From the NCBI RefSeq assembly GCF_015694405.1, contig NZ_JADQDB010000005.1, forward strand, positions 272,589 to 336,588: a stretch of DNA of 64,000 nucleotides. Reading direction: 5' to 3'. Below, piece by piece: positions 35,543 to 44,741 of the stretch. The stretch's first letter is position 1; each line of letters begins with the position of its first letter. The translations under genes were made by a program, and so were the position numbers. Below the pieces are notes generated by a model. It saw only the letters and a list, made by a program, of their open reading frames with translations, made no database searches and was not told where the DNA came from. This DNA comes from Pelagibacterium limicola. GTDB lineage: Bacteria > Pseudomonadota > Alphaproteobacteria > Rhizobiales > Devosiaceae.

Positions 35543-37141
35543 CTATTCCGCCGCGACGGCAAGACGCGGGCCGGCTTCCGCGATCTGGGCGTCCGCTGCG
35601 GCGAACTTCTCGAAATTGGTTTCGAACAGCCCGACGAGCCTTGCCGACTGACGGTCGTAGGCGCCCTTGTCGGCCCAGGTCTCGCGCGGGTCGAGGAGCC
35701 GGCTTTCGACGCCCGGCACCTCGACCGGCACCTTAAAGCCGAAAACGGGATCAATCCGTGAGGGCACGTTGACGAGCGCGCCCGACAGCGCCGCGTTGAG
35801 CAGGGCGCGCGTGTCCCTGATCGAAATGCGCTTGCCAACGCCATAGGGGCCGCCTGTCCAGCCGGTGTTGAGGAGCCAGCACTCGGCGAGGCTTTCCCTG
35901 ATGCGCTTTTTCAGCATCCGGCCATAGACGGTGGGGTGGAGGCTCATGAACGGCGCGCCGAAGCAGGCCGAGAAGGTCGCCTCGGGCTCGGTCACGCCGC
36001 GCTCGGTCCCCGCAACCTTGGCAGTATAGCCCGAAAGGAAGTGATAGATCGCCTGTTCGGGGCTCAGCCGCGCGATCGGGGGCAAGACCCCAAATGCATC
36101 CGCGGTCAAAAGCACGATGTTGGTCGGCGTCTGGCCCGTCCCCGTGCGCGAAACGTTATCGAGCACATAAAGCGGGTAGGCGGCGCGGGTATTTTCAGTG
36201 CGCGAGCCATCGTTGAAATCGAGCTCGCGGCTTTGCGCGTCCATTGCGACGTTTTCGAGCACCGTCCCGAAGGCCTTGGTCGCCCCGAAGATTTCGGGCT
36301 CGTTCTTTTCCGAGAGATTGATCGTCTTGGCGTAGCACCCACCCTCGAGGTTGAAGACGCCGTCCTCGGACCAGCCGTGCTCGTCGTCCCCGATCAGCAC
36401 GCGTTCGGGATCGGTCGAAAGCGTCGTCTTGCCCGTTCCTGAAAGCCCGAAAAAGAGCGCTGTGTCGCCGCCCTTGCCGGTATTGGCCGAGCAGTGCATG
36501 GGCAGCACCCCTTGCGAGGGGGCGTGGAAATTGAAGAGCGAGAAGACCGATTTCTTGATTTCGCCCGCATAGGCCGTGCCGCCGATGAGGACGATGTTGC
36601 GCGACAGATCGAGCGCGATGACGGTCCCGCTGCGCGTTCCGTGCTTTTCCAGGTCGGCCTTGAATGCGGGGTTGTGAATGATGGTGACGTCGGGCGCGAA
36701 CCCCTCGAGCGCCGCGCGGGCCGGGCGGATCAGGAGGTTACGGATGAAGAGCGCATGCCAGGCCGAAGGCGTCAGTACGCTCACGTTGAGCTGATGCTTG
36801 AGATCGGCACCGGCGTAAAGCTCTTGGCAGAAGAGCTCGGCGCCTTCGAGGCCGGCGGTGAAATCAGCCAGAAGCGCATCGAAGTTCTCGCGGCTCATCG
36901 CGGCGGTGTTGTCCCACCAGACCAGCTTTTCAGTCAATTCGTCGCGAACGATGAACTTGTCCTTGGGCGAGCGGCCGGTGAACTGGCCGGTATCGGTGAC
37001 AAAGGCGCCATCGACGCTCAAGGAGCCTTCCTTGCGCGCAATCGCAGCCTCGACTAGGGCAGGCGCGGCGTCGTTGAAATGGACCGTCCCCGCTTTGCGG
37101 GCGAGGTCGGTAGCAAGGCTCTGGCACGTCACTTTTGTCAT
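35543..37141 (-). CDS. pckA: Phosphoenolpyruvate carboxykinase (ATP)
   Basis: 532 residues from the ATG at 37141. The phosphate loop is [14 protein letters not shown], the kinase-2 region is [22 protein letters not shown] and the substrate-side motif [11 protein letters not shown] is intact, so the ATP-dependent enzyme is complete. It converts oxaloacetate to PEP in gluconeogenesis. The gene is divergent from chvI, an arrangement conserved in rhizobia, and PckA is linked to ChvI control in Sinorhizobium. The start lies 294 bases from chvI. Confidence 0.98.
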   Translation of the reverse strand: MTKVTCQSLATDLARKAGTVHFNDAAPALVEAAIARKEGSLSVDGAFVTDTGQFTGRSPKDKFIVRDELTEKLVWWDNTAAMSRENFDALLADFTAGLEGAELFCQELYAGADLKHQLNVSVLTPSAWHALFIRNLLIRPARAALEGFAPDVTIIHNPAFKADLEKHGTRSGTVIALDLSRNIVLIGGTAYAGEIKKSVFSLFNFHAPSQGVLPMHCSANTGKGGDTALFFGLSGTGKTTLSTDPERVLIGDDEHGWSEDGVFNLEGGCYAKTINLSEKNEPEIFGATKAFGTVLENVAMDAQSRELDFNDGSRTENTRAAYPLYVLDNVSRTGTGQTPTNIVLLTADAFGVLPPIARLSPEQAIYHFLSGYTAKVAGTERGVTEPEATFSACFGAPFMSLHPTVYGRMLKKRIRESLAECWLLNTGWTGGPYGVGKRISIRDTRALLNAALSGALVNVPSRIDPVFGFKVPVEVPGVESRLLDPRETWADKGAYDRQSARLVGLFETNFEKFAAADAQIAEAGPRLAVAAE

Positions 37142-37306
37142 CGAAAAACTCTGGGCACGTGTTGGTCGGCAAAGCCGTCCCGGCTCCGCCAATGTGGTGC
37201 GCAGATTACCCGGCCAGGGCGCCAAAGGACCATCTGGCAATGGGTCGTAAGACGTTTGTCTAGCCAGCGAGGGCGGGAGCCCTCCACACGGTCGAAAGGG
37301 AACCAA

Positions 37307-37335
37307 TTGGCCTTGCCTTATTTTCCGCGTAATAT
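37307..37335 (+). promoter_or_regulatory. Putative sigma-70 promoter for chvI
   Basis: TTGGCC (37307–37312), a 17-base spacer, TAATAT (37330–37335). It lies 100 bases before the chvI ATG. The 294-base gap holds nothing else I can name. Confidence 0.45.
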
Positions 37336-37435
37336 AGGGGCCAAAACGAGGTCGACCAATTGTGACGGCAATTCCGGCGCCTGCGGAGCCCCCCCATCGG
37401 CTGGCATCCCGCGCGGCAAACACGAAGGAAAATGC

Positions 37436-38152
37436 ATGCCCAAAATCGCTCTCGTCGATGACGATCGCAACATTCTCACCTCGGTCTCGATGACGCTTGA
37501 AGCCGAGGGCTACAATGTCGCAACCTATACCGACGGCGCCTCTGGCCTCGAGGGCCTGACCAACGACCGGCCTGATCTCGCCATCCTCGACATCAAGATG
37601 CCGCGCATGGACGGCATGGAACTCTTGCGCCGCCTGCGCCAGAAATCGGACGTCCCGGTGATCTTCCTGACCTCCAAGGACGAGGAGATCGACGAATTGT
37701 TCGGGCTCAAGATGGGCGCGGACGATTTCATCACCAAGCCGTTTTCCCAGCGCCTGCTCGTCGAGCGCGTCAAGGCCGTGCTGCGACGCGCCGCCGCGCC
37801 CAAGGAGACCAGCCCGGCGCCCGCCAATGGCGAGGACAGCGGGGTACGCTCCTCAATCGAACGCGGCGCGCTGATCATGGATCAGGAGCGGCACACCTGC
37901 ACCTGGAAGGGGCAGCGCGTGACCCTGACGGTCACCGAATTCCTGATTCTTCTGGCCCTCGCCCAGCGCCCGGGGGTCGTCAAGAGCCGCAATGCCCTCA
38001 TGGATGCCGCCTATGACGATCAGGTCTATGTTGACGACCGGACGATCGACAGCCACATCAAGCGCCTTCGCAAGAAGTTCAAAAGCGTGGATCAGGCCTT
38101 CGACATGATCGAAACCCTTTATGGGGTGGGATACCGCTTCAAGGAGCAATAG
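37436..38152 (+). CDS. chvI: Response regulator ChvI
   Basis: 238 residues from the ATG at 37436. Receiver domain with acidic pocket VDDDRN, phosphoacceptor Asp52 in [13 protein letters not shown] and Lys in FITKPF. The OmpR-type winged helix is at about 140–238 ([40 protein letters not shown]). The partner kinase gene follows by six bases. ChvI controls acid stress, envelope and symbiosis/virulence genes in rhizobia. Confidence 0.95.
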   Translation: MPKIALVDDDRNILTSVSMTLEAEGYNVATYTDGASGLEGLTNDRPDLAILDIKMPRMDGMELLRRLRQKSDVPVIFLTSKDEEIDELFGLKMGADDFITKPFSQRLLVERVKAVLRRAAAPKETSPAPANGEDSGVRSSIERGALIMDQERHTCTWKGQRVTLTVTEFLILLALAQRPGVVKSRNALMDAAYDDQVYVDDRTIDSHIKRLRKKFKSVDQAFDMIETLYGVGYRFKEQ

Positions 38153-38158
38153 TCCGGC

Positions 38159-39952
38159 TTGGACGTAACCGAGACCATCGAAGATACCCCTCCGCCCTCA
38201 AAGGCAGAGGAAAAGGCGCGCGCGGCCGCCGAGCGCCGTGCCGCGCGCAAACCGCTGCTGCGTCCGGTGTTCGCCTTTTTCCGGGGCCTGGGGCGGCTCA
38301 TAAATTTCACCTTCTTTTCCTCGCTCACCCGCCGGATTGTCATCCTCAACCTCGTCGCGCTCGCGGCGCTGGTCTCCGGGATCATGTATCTCAATACCTT
38401 CCGCGCCGGGCTGATCGACGTGCGGGTGCAATCGCTGCGCGTGCAGGGCGAGATCATTTCGGCCGCCGTCGCGGCTTCGGCCACCGCCGATTCCAACGTC
38501 ATCGAAGTCAATCCGGACCGGCTGCTCGATCTCTATATGGGCGAGTTTTCCTCGCCCTTTTCGTTTTTCGACCCCACGCTCGAGTTTCCCATCAATCCCG
38601 AGCGCGTGGCCCCGCTTCTGCGCAATATCGTTGCCCCGACCCGAACCCGCGCGCGGATATACGACCGCGACGGCATGATGATCCTCGATTCCAACGACAT
38701 CTTCGCCAGCGGGGAAATCCTGCGCGCCCCCGGCCCGCCCCCCCAGACCAACGGCACCGGGTTTTTTCTTTTCGATGCCTGGAACTGGGTGGCGCGCTTC
38801 CTGCCGGGGGGCACCTATCCGCTCTATCAGGACTATCCCGCGACCGAGGGGCTGCGCTATCCCGAGGTCGCCTCCGCTCTTACGGGTTCGCCCGCCGATA
38901 TCGTGCGCGTCGATGCGCGCGGCCAGCTCGTGGTTTCGGTGGCCGTGCCGGTGCAGCGCCAGCGTTCGGTGGTGGGCGTATTGCTGCTCTCGACCTCGCC
39001 TGGGGATATCGATGCGATCGTCTCCCAGGAGCGTTGGTCGATCCTGAGGATCGCGCTCGTTGCAGCGCTCGTCACCGGCTCGCTTTCGGCGCTGATGGCC
39101 GGGACGATCGCGGGGCCGATGCGGCGGCTTTCGGCGGCGGCCGAGCGCGTCCAGGCGTCGATGACCGCGCGCGAGGAAATTCCCGATTTCACCGACCGGT
39201 CCGACGAGATCGGACATCTTTCCGGCTCGCTGCGCGCCATGACCAACGCGCTCTACAACCGGATCGACGCCATCGAGCGTTTCGCCGCCGATGTTGCGCA
39301 CGAGCTCAAGAACCCCCTGACCTCCCTGCGCAGCGCCGTCGAAACCCTGCCGCTGGCCAAGAAAGCCGCCGATCGCCAACGGCTGGTCGAAATCATCCAG
39401 CACGATGTGCGCCGGCTCGACCGGCTGATTTCCGACATTTCCAACGCAAGCCGGATCGATGCCGAGCTGGCGCGCGAGAATACCGAGCCCGTGGACATCG
39501 CGGGGCTGGCGCAGGCCATCGTCGCCATCCAGTCCGACCTTGCGGCCAACCGCGGGGTTTCGGTGGTGTTCGCGGAGAAAAAGGGAAAGGGCGGGCCGTT
39601 GGTGCTCGGCCATGACACGCGGCTGGCCCAGATCTTCACCAATCTCATCGACAATGCGGTTTCATTTTCGCCCGAAGGCGGCACGGTCGAGGTTCTTGTC
39701 GCGATCGAGGGTGATCGCGTGATTGCGCGGGTCACGGACGAGGGGCGGGGGATCGCGGACACCGAAAAGGTGTTCCAGCGTTTTTATACCGACCGTCCGG
39801 AAACCGAATCCTTTGGAGATCACTCGGGATTGGGGCTTTCGATCTCACGCCAGATTGCACAGGCGCATAAAGGCACGCTAGAAGCAGGAAACAGGGATGA
39901 CGGGAGGACCGGCGCCGTGTTCACTCTAACCTTACCGAAAGCGAAGACGTGA
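38159..39952 (+). CDS. chvG: Sensor histidine kinase ChvG (ExoS)
   Basis: 597 residues from a TTG at 38159; no ATG lies near. A basic N-terminus is followed by a membrane helix (about 58–78), a periplasmic domain with VQSLRVQGEIISAAVAASAT, a second helix (about 295–315) and a HAMP linker. The H-box is FAADVAHELKNPLTSLRSA, and G boxes GRGIADTEKVFQRFY and GLGLSISRQIAQAH follow. In rhizobia the periplasmic repressor ExoR holds ChvG off. exoR is not in this window. The stop overlaps the hprK start (GTGA). Confidence 0.95.
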   Translation: MDVTETIEDTPPPSKAEEKARAAAERRAARKPLLRPVFAFFRGLGRLINFTFFSSLTRRIVILNLVALAALVSGIMYLNTFRAGLIDVRVQSLRVQGEIISAAVAASATADSNVIEVNPDRLLDLYMGEFSSPFSFFDPTLEFPINPERVAPLLRNIVAPTRTRARIYDRDGMMILDSNDIFASGEILRAPGPPPQTNGTGFFLFDAWNWVARFLPGGTYPLYQDYPATEGLRYPEVASALTGSPADIVRVDARGQLVVSVAVPVQRQRSVVGVLLLSTSPGDIDAIVSQERWSILRIALVAALVTGSLSALMAGTIAGPMRRLSAAAERVQASMTAREEIPDFTDRSDEIGHLSGSLRAMTNALYNRIDAIERFAADVAHELKNPLTSLRSAVETLPLAKKAADRQRLVEIIQHDVRRLDRLISDISNASRIDAELARENTEPVDIAGLAQAIVAIQSDLAANRGVSVVFAEKKGKGGPLVLGHDTRLAQIFTNLIDNAVSFSPEGGTVEVLVAIEGDRVIARVTDEGRGIADTEKVFQRFYTDRPETESFGDHSGLGLSISRQIAQAHKGTLEAGNRDDGRTGAVFTLTLPKAKT

Positions 39953-40413
39953 CGGAAAAGCATAACACTCACGGCACGGGAATCCTCATCGGCGATCACG
40001 GCATTCTGCTCACAGGCGTTTCGGGAGCGGGTAAATCGCTTCTGGCGCTCGACCTTATCGAACAGGCGCGGCTGCGGGGCGAAACCGCGCTGCTGATCTC
40101 GGACGATCGGGTTCTGCTCTCGACCGACGAGGACGGGCTCGTGATGGAGCCGGTTCCCACCATTGCGGGGATGATCGAATTGCGCGGGCGCGGGATCATC
40201 ACCCTGCCCTATGCCCAATCGGCGCATGTACATCTGGTGGTCGACCTGGTCGACCAGGAGCATCGCCTGCTCGAGGAATCGGAAATGACCACGAAGATAC
40301 ACGGCATCTGGGTGCCGCGTTGCCCCGTGCCCCGGCGCGGGCAGATCGACGGGCTGCATCAGCGGTTTCTCGTTCATGCCGCGCTCAGGGCGCTCGGTGC
40401 CGGGATCGCGTGA
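39949..40413 (+). CDS. hprK: HPr kinase/phosphorylase, short form
   Basis: 154 residues from a GTG. Walker A is GVSGAGKSLLALDL, a later acidic strand is ALLISDDRV, and the C-terminal region RGRGIITLPYAQSAHVHLVVDL fits the HprK catalytic core. The N-terminal domain of Firmicutes HprK (about 310 residues in all) is absent, as is normal in alphaproteobacteria. It would phosphorylate HPr on serine. Confidence 0.92.
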   Translation: MTEKHNTHGTGILIGDHGILLTGVSGAGKSLLALDLIEQARLRGETALLISDDRVLLSTDEDGLVMEPVPTIAGMIELRGRGIITLPYAQSAHVHLVVDLVDQEHRLLEESEMTTKIHGIWVPRCPVPRRGQIDGLHQRFLVHAALRALGAGIA

Positions 40414-40509
40414 ATTTTTCCCGAAAAGGCTTGAAACGCGCGGCGGCGCGGTCAACACTCCGGACATGTCGCGGTGGGCCGGTTCAAACTACAGGGATTA
40501 GATAACCCC

Positions 40510-40908
40510 ATGATTGGCATGGTCCTTGTGACCCACGGCAGACTGGCTGAAGAATTCCAATCTGCGCTTGAGCACGTCGTCGGCCCCCAGGAGGCTGTCG
40601 CTGCGGTATCGATCGGTCCGGACGACGACATGGAAGGCCGTCGCAACGACATCATCAAGGCGGTCGAAACCGTCGATGACGGCAAGGGGGTCGTCATCCT
40701 CACCGACATGTTCGGAGGCACGCCCTCGAATCTTGCAATCTCCGTGATGCAGGACCGCAATATCGAGGTCATTGCCGGGCTCAACCTGCCCATGCTGGTC
40801 AAGCTCGCCCGCATCCGGGGCGAGACCGAGATGCGCGATGCCGTGCGCCTTGCGCAGGAGGCGGGGCGCAAATATATCAACGTGGCCAACGACGTTCTGG
40901 GCAAATGA
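40510..40908 (+). CDS. PTS EIIA component, mannose family
   Basis: 132 residues from the ATG at 40510. MIGMVLVTHGRLAEEF places the phospho-accepting His at position 9 and MFGGTPSNLA is the ManX dimer-type motif. No EIIB, EIIC or EIID gene is present here, so as in other alphaproteobacteria the chain is regulatory and not for sugar uptake. It overlaps ptsH by four bases. Confidence 0.95.
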   Translation: MIGMVLVTHGRLAEEFQSALEHVVGPQEAVAAVSIGPDDDMEGRRNDIIKAVETVDDGKGVVILTDMFGGTPSNLAISVMQDRNIEVIAGLNLPMLVKLARIRGETEMRDAVRLAQEAGRKYINVANDVLGK

Positions 40909-41225
40909 GCACAACCGGCGAAACCGACCGCGCAATCTGCCAGCGCCTGACGATCTGCAACAAGCGCGGCCTGCATGCGCGTGCTTCGGCGCGGTTCGTC
41001 CATATCGCCGATTATTTCGATGCCAATGTCACCGTCACGCGCGACGGGGTTACGGTGGGCGGCACCTCGATCATGGGGCTGATGATGCTCGCGGCCGGTC
41101 CGGGTTCGACCATTCTCGTCCAGGCGACGGGCCGGGAGGCCCGCCAGGCCATCGAAGCGCTGACCGACCTCGTCAACAACGGCTTCGACGAAGATAGCGA
41201 GGGCGCTGCCCGCGCCGAGGATTGA
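40905..41225 (+). CDS. ptsH: Phosphocarrier protein HPr
   Basis: 106 residues. GLHARASARFV holds the EI-phosphorylated His (His24) and VGGTSIMGLMML holds the serine that HprK would phosphorylate (Ser54). Final gene of the chvI–chvG–hprK–EIIA–ptsH run. A GC-rich hairpin (CCCCGT at 41231 pairing with ACGGGG at 41254) follows, without a T run. Confidence 0.95.
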   Translation: MSTTGETDRAICQRLTICNKRGLHARASARFVHIADYFDANVTVTRDGVTVGGTSIMGLMMLAAGPGSTILVQATGREARQAIEALTDLVNNGFDEDSEGAARAED

Positions 41226-41266
41226 GGAAGCCCCGTCCGCGCATGGCGCGCGAACGGGGAGCTTAA

Positions 41267-43450
41267 TCAGTCCGAGCCTCTGACGAGCGTGCGCGCGTTC
41301 ACGAAGCGCTTCTGGTAGACAAACACCGCCAGCCCCACGCCGAGCCCCACGATATCGGACATCCAGCCACCCTGGATCATGGCCAGCGCGCCCGCGAGCA
41401 GCACGACGCGCAGGAGTTTGCCGAGGTTGCCGAAGAAATAGCCCTGGACTGCGGAGGAGAGCAGCAGGATGCCCAGCAGCGCGGTGATGAAGACATGGAG
41501 GATTTCGTGCCATTCGCCCTGCATGAGCAGTTCGTGCGAATAAAAGAACATGAAAGGCACGACGAATGCGGCAAGGCCGAGCTTGAACGCTTCCACCGAG
41601 GTCTTCATGGGGTCGGACCCCGATAGCCCGGCCCCCGCATAGGCGGCGAGCGCCACGGGCGGGGTGATGGCCGACATCACCGCATAATAGAAGACGAAAA
41701 AGTGGGCGATCAGCACCGGGATGCCGAGCTGGATCAGTCCGGGCGCAACCACCGCCGCGGCAACCGCATAGGCCGCCGTGGTCGGCATGCCCATGCCGAG
41801 GATGATCGATATGCACATGGCAAAGAACAGGGCAAAGATCTGGTTCTGTTCGGCAATGCCCAGGAGCAGCGAGGAGAACCGTGCGCCGACGCCGGTGAGA
41901 GCAATGACGCCGACAATGACGCCCGCCGCCGCGCACACCGCGACGAGCTGGATGCTCATCTTGGCGGCGAGTTCCAGCGCCTTGAGCACCGCGCGCGGGC
42001 CCATCTTGTAGGGCGTGAGCCATGAAACCACGGCCGCCGAGGCCATCGCCATCGTGCCGGCGCGGATCACCGAATAACCCGCAAAAAGCGTATAGATGAG
42101 GATGATGATGGGCAGGAACAGGTAGGCTTGCTTGGCCAGAACGGCGAATTTGGGCAACTCGCTCTTGGGCAGGCCCTTCATGCCCAGCTTGAGGGCCTGG
42201 AGATCCACCATCAGATAGACCGAAACGAAATAGAGCACCGCAGGGATGATCGCGGCAACCACGATGTCGGTATAGGGGATGCCGGTGACCTCGGCCATGA
42301 TGAAGGCACCCGCGCCCATGATCGGGGGCAGGATCTGTCCGCCCGAGGAGGCCGTCGCCTCGATGGCGCCGGCGCTGCGCGCGGGATAGCCGACCTTCTT
42401 CATCAGGGGAATGGTGAGCGAACCGGTGGAGACGACATTGCCCGCCGAAGTGCCGTTGATCATCCCCATCAGGCCCGAGGCAAAGACCGCGACCTTTGCC
42501 GGCCCACCGCGCCAGCCACCGGCCATGGCGAAGGCGAAATTGACGAAATAGTCGCCCACGCGCGAGGCCTGGAGGAAGGCCGCGAAAGTGATGAAGAGGA
42601 TGATATAGGTCGAGGAGACGGCAATCGGGTCGCCGAGAATTCCCTGGTCGGTAAAGATGTAGGTGAAGAACCGTTCGGGCGAATAGCCGCGATGGGTCAA
42701 AAACCCCGGCAGCCAGGGACCAAGGAAGGAATAGGCAATGAAGACGCCTGCAATGATCACGAGCGCAAGCCCGGCCACACGCCGGGTCAATTCAAGAATG
42801 AGGATCACGCCGACCAGCGCGGCATAGAAATCGGGGGCCTGCGCCAGCGCCGTGCCGGCGCGCAAGCGGATCGGCCCAACATTGAACAGGATGTAGCCCA
42901 GCACGGCGATCGATGCCGCTGCCAGCACCCAGTCGCTCCAGTGGACGCGCGACTTGGCGCGCTCGGGGAAGAACCAGCCGGCAACGAGTGCGGCAACCGT
43001 ACCGACCAGAAGGGGAATGCCGAAGGTCTGGAAAACAAATGCCTGCGGTGCGCGCACACCGGCAAACCACAGCCCGCCCCAGGCGAAAACCACCATCGCG
43101 AGGCCATAGCCGACGCCCAGAATGCCGGCCCCCGCGAGGGCCAGTTCGAGCGGGCTCCGTTTTGCCGCCTGATTTTCGGCATCGGGCTTGAGGCTCAGCG
43201 CAGAATAGATGACGAAACCGAGGAACAACCCGCCCGAGAGGTGGATCATACGATAGGTCCACGTTTCAAGCGGGTAGAGGTTCATGATCGCGACGTGAAA
43301 GCCCGTATAGGCAATGCACAAGGCGACGAGAAACCAGTTCAGGCGCCCGCTGAGGTCGCGCTGGTTGGTGGCAAGCGGCTCCTCGTCGACGCCCTTGGCG
43401 ATCATCGGGCCTGCATCGGTTGCCTGCGCCGTCTTTTCGGTCTGAACCAT
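41267..43450 (-). CDS. TRAP transporter fused small/large permease (TAXI type)
   Basis: 727 residues from the ATG at 43450 (GGAGGAGATCAG upstream). The N-terminal segment carries a few helices that correspond to DctQ, followed by the multi-helix DctM part with GLMGMINGTSAGNVVSTGSL and GAGAFIMAEVTGIPY. The fusion is the usual form of TAXI-class permeases. It couples solute entry to Na+ or H+. The substrate is probably a dicarboxylate or similar acid; DctBD control supports that only weakly. Confidence 0.93.
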   Translation of the reverse strand: MVQTEKTAQATDAGPMIAKGVDEEPLATNQRDLSGRLNWFLVALCIAYTGFHVAIMNLYPLETWTYRMIHLSGGLFLGFVIYSALSLKPDAENQAAKRSPLELALAGAGILGVGYGLAMVVFAWGGLWFAGVRAPQAFVFQTFGIPLLVGTVAALVAGWFFPERAKSRVHWSDWVLAAASIAVLGYILFNVGPIRLRAGTALAQAPDFYAALVGVILILELTRRVAGLALVIIAGVFIAYSFLGPWLPGFLTHRGYSPERFFTYIFTDQGILGDPIAVSSTYIILFITFAAFLQASRVGDYFVNFAFAMAGGWRGGPAKVAVFASGLMGMINGTSAGNVVSTGSLTIPLMKKVGYPARSAGAIEATASSGGQILPPIMGAGAFIMAEVTGIPYTDIVVAAIIPAVLYFVSVYLMVDLQALKLGMKGLPKSELPKFAVLAKQAYLFLPIIILIYTLFAGYSVIRAGTMAMASAAVVSWLTPYKMGPRAVLKALELAAKMSIQLVAVCAAAGVIVGVIALTGVGARFSSLLLGIAEQNQIFALFFAMCISIILGMGMPTTAAYAVAAAVVAPGLIQLGIPVLIAHFFVFYYAVMSAITPPVALAAYAGAGLSGSDPMKTSVEAFKLGLAAFVVPFMFFYSHELLMQGEWHEILHVFITALLGILLLSSAVQGYFFGNLGKLLRVVLLAGALAMIQGGWMSDIVGLGVGLAVFVYQKRFVNARTLVRGSD

Positions 43451-43464
43451 CTGATCTCCTCCCA

Positions 43465-43482
43465 GGCCGCGTAAGCGCGGCC
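43465..43482 (-). promoter_or_regulatory. Hairpin next to the permease ribosome site
   Basis: GGCCGCG, TAAG, CGCGGCC. A perfect seven-pair stem six bases from the GGAGGAG ribosome site of the permease. Possible translational control or mRNA end. Confidence 0.4.
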
Positions 43483-43504
43483 GCTCAATCGGTTCCTGCA
43501 GAAA

Positions 43505-43529
43505 CGGGTGGCAGAGCAACTGCCACCCG
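43505..43529 (-). terminator. Attenuator-like hairpin between binding protein and permease
   Basis: CGGGTGGCAG and CTGCCACCCG around AGCAA, a perfect ten-pair stem with only a T3 tail. It probably limits read-through or protects the 3' end of the binding-protein mRNA. Confidence 0.55.
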
Positions 43530-43557
43530 CAAGTTTTACCGGAAGGTTCCGCGCTTG

Positions 43558-44532
43558 TTAGCCGCGCAGTTCAGCCGGGATCTCCACGCCGATTTCATCG
43601 AAGTAGCGGACAGCCCCGGGATGATACGGCAGGAAGGTGTTTTTATCCACATTTGCCGGAACGGTTTCGGCCGCCGTCGCGTGGATCTGCACCATGCGCT
43701 CGGTGTTTTCCATGACGAGCTTGGTAATCTCGTAGGCGAGGCTCTCGGGCAGGTCGGCATGGGTGACCGCGAAATTCCAGAGGGCGATGGTCAGGGCGGG
43801 TTCGTCAAAGCCCTGATATGTGCCTGCGGGAACGTCGAACGCAGCGAGCTCGGGCCGGGCCTGAAGGATCTGGCCGCGCTGTTCTTCGGTGAAGCTGAAG
43901 ATATTCACTTCGTTTTCAGCCGCGATCTGGGCAAAGGCCGCGATCGGCACGCCGGCGGCGAAGGCGAAGGCATCGATCAGACCATCCTTGACCTGGCTCA
44001 CCGCGTCGTTGGCGCCCGAATAAGACACATCGGGAGACACGCCCACGATCTCGAAAAAGCGCGGCCAGTAGGTCGCAGCGGTGCCACCGGCGGGACCGAC
44101 CGAGACGCGCTTGCCGTCAAGGTCGGCAACGTTCGAAATGCCCGAGGAGGTCAGCGCGACCGCCTGGAACGGCGTCTGGTACATCGGGAACAGCGCACGC
44201 AGGTTCTTGTGCTCAAGGCCGGGCGCAAGTTCGGATTCCCCAACCCAGGCTTCATAGGCCGGGCCCATGGTGACAAGCCCGATCTGGTGATCGCCGGTCT
44301 CGACGAGCGTTGCGTTCTGAACCGGGCCGCCGGTCACTTCACCGGAGGCGTTGATGCCGAGTTCCTCGGTAATCAGCCCACCGAGCCCGGTGCCGTAGAT
44401 GAAGTAGGTGCCGCCCTGGCTCGCGGTGCCGATGGTCAGGCTCGAGGGCCAGCCCTCGCGGTCCTGTGCAAAGGCCGGGCTTGCGGCAAGCGCTGTCGCT
44501 GCCGCGAGCGCGGCAAGAGAAAGAAGACGCAT
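43558..44532 (-). CDS. TAXI family TRAP transporter solute-binding protein
   Basis: 324 residues from the ATG at 44532 (GGGAGGATATCG upstream). The signal peptide ends AASPAFAQ. The TAXI hallmark SLTIGTASQGGTYFIYGTGLG follows, then RVSVGPAGGTAATYWPRFFE and TEEQRGQILQARPEL. It captures an organic acid, glutamate or an unknown solute in the periplasm. The gene has its own promoter region containing a sigma-54-like site and a perfect palindrome near the end of dctD. Confidence 0.95.
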   Translation of the reverse strand: MRLLSLAALAAATALAASPAFAQDREGWPSSLTIGTASQGGTYFIYGTGLGGLITEELGINASGEVTGGPVQNATLVETGDHQIGLVTMGPAYEAWVGESELAPGLEHKNLRALFPMYQTPFQAVALTSSGISNVADLDGKRVSVGPAGGTAATYWPRFFEIVGVSPDVSYSGANDAVSQVKDGLIDAFAFAAGVPIAAFAQIAAENEVNIFSFTEEQRGQILQARPELAAFDVPAGTYQGFDEPALTIALWNFAVTHADLPESLAYEITKLVMENTERMVQIHATAAETVPANVDKNTFLPYHPGAVRYFDEIGVEIPAELRG

Positions 44533-44660
44533 CGATATCCTCCCATAGGATTTGGTCGCTGGGCATGATGCCCATCCGGTCCCCGGTTTGCCGGAGCCGG
44601 ACATGGCCGCAATCAACGCCCTGGAGTGGCCCGCGCGCAACAGCCCGAATCCCGCGGGCT

Positions 44661-44674
44661 GCATTTTTTCCGCC
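44661..44674 (-). promoter_or_regulatory. Putative sigma-54 (-24/-12) promoter for the TAXI operon
   Basis: Read on the minus strand: GG (44674–44673), ten bases, GC (44662–44661), in the context AAGGGCGGAAAAAATGCAG. The GG-N10-GC spacing is correct, but the flanks match the TGGCACG…TTGCA consensus only in part. It lies 128 bases before the binding-protein ATG. Confidence 0.4.
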
Positions 44675-44720
44675 CTTGGGGCCGGTCAATGGGTGGATTC
44701 GGTAACATTAGGCGTCGAGT

Positions 44721-44740
44721 ACGGGTGGAAATCCACCCGT
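44721..44740. promoter_or_regulatory. Candidate DctD enhancer site (perfect palindrome)
   Basis: ACGGGTGGA (44721–44729), AA, TCCACCCGT (44732–44740). A single half site GGGTGGA repeats at 44691–44697. No T run follows, so it is not a normal terminator for dctD, which stops two bases away. Its place about 50–60 bases upstream of the sigma-54 site suits an activator site. Confidence 0.45.
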
Positions 44741-44741
44741 T

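Noticed and set aside
42128-43474. 448-residue open frame on the plus strand
   Set aside because: Antisense to the TRAP permease and full of low-complexity charged sequence.
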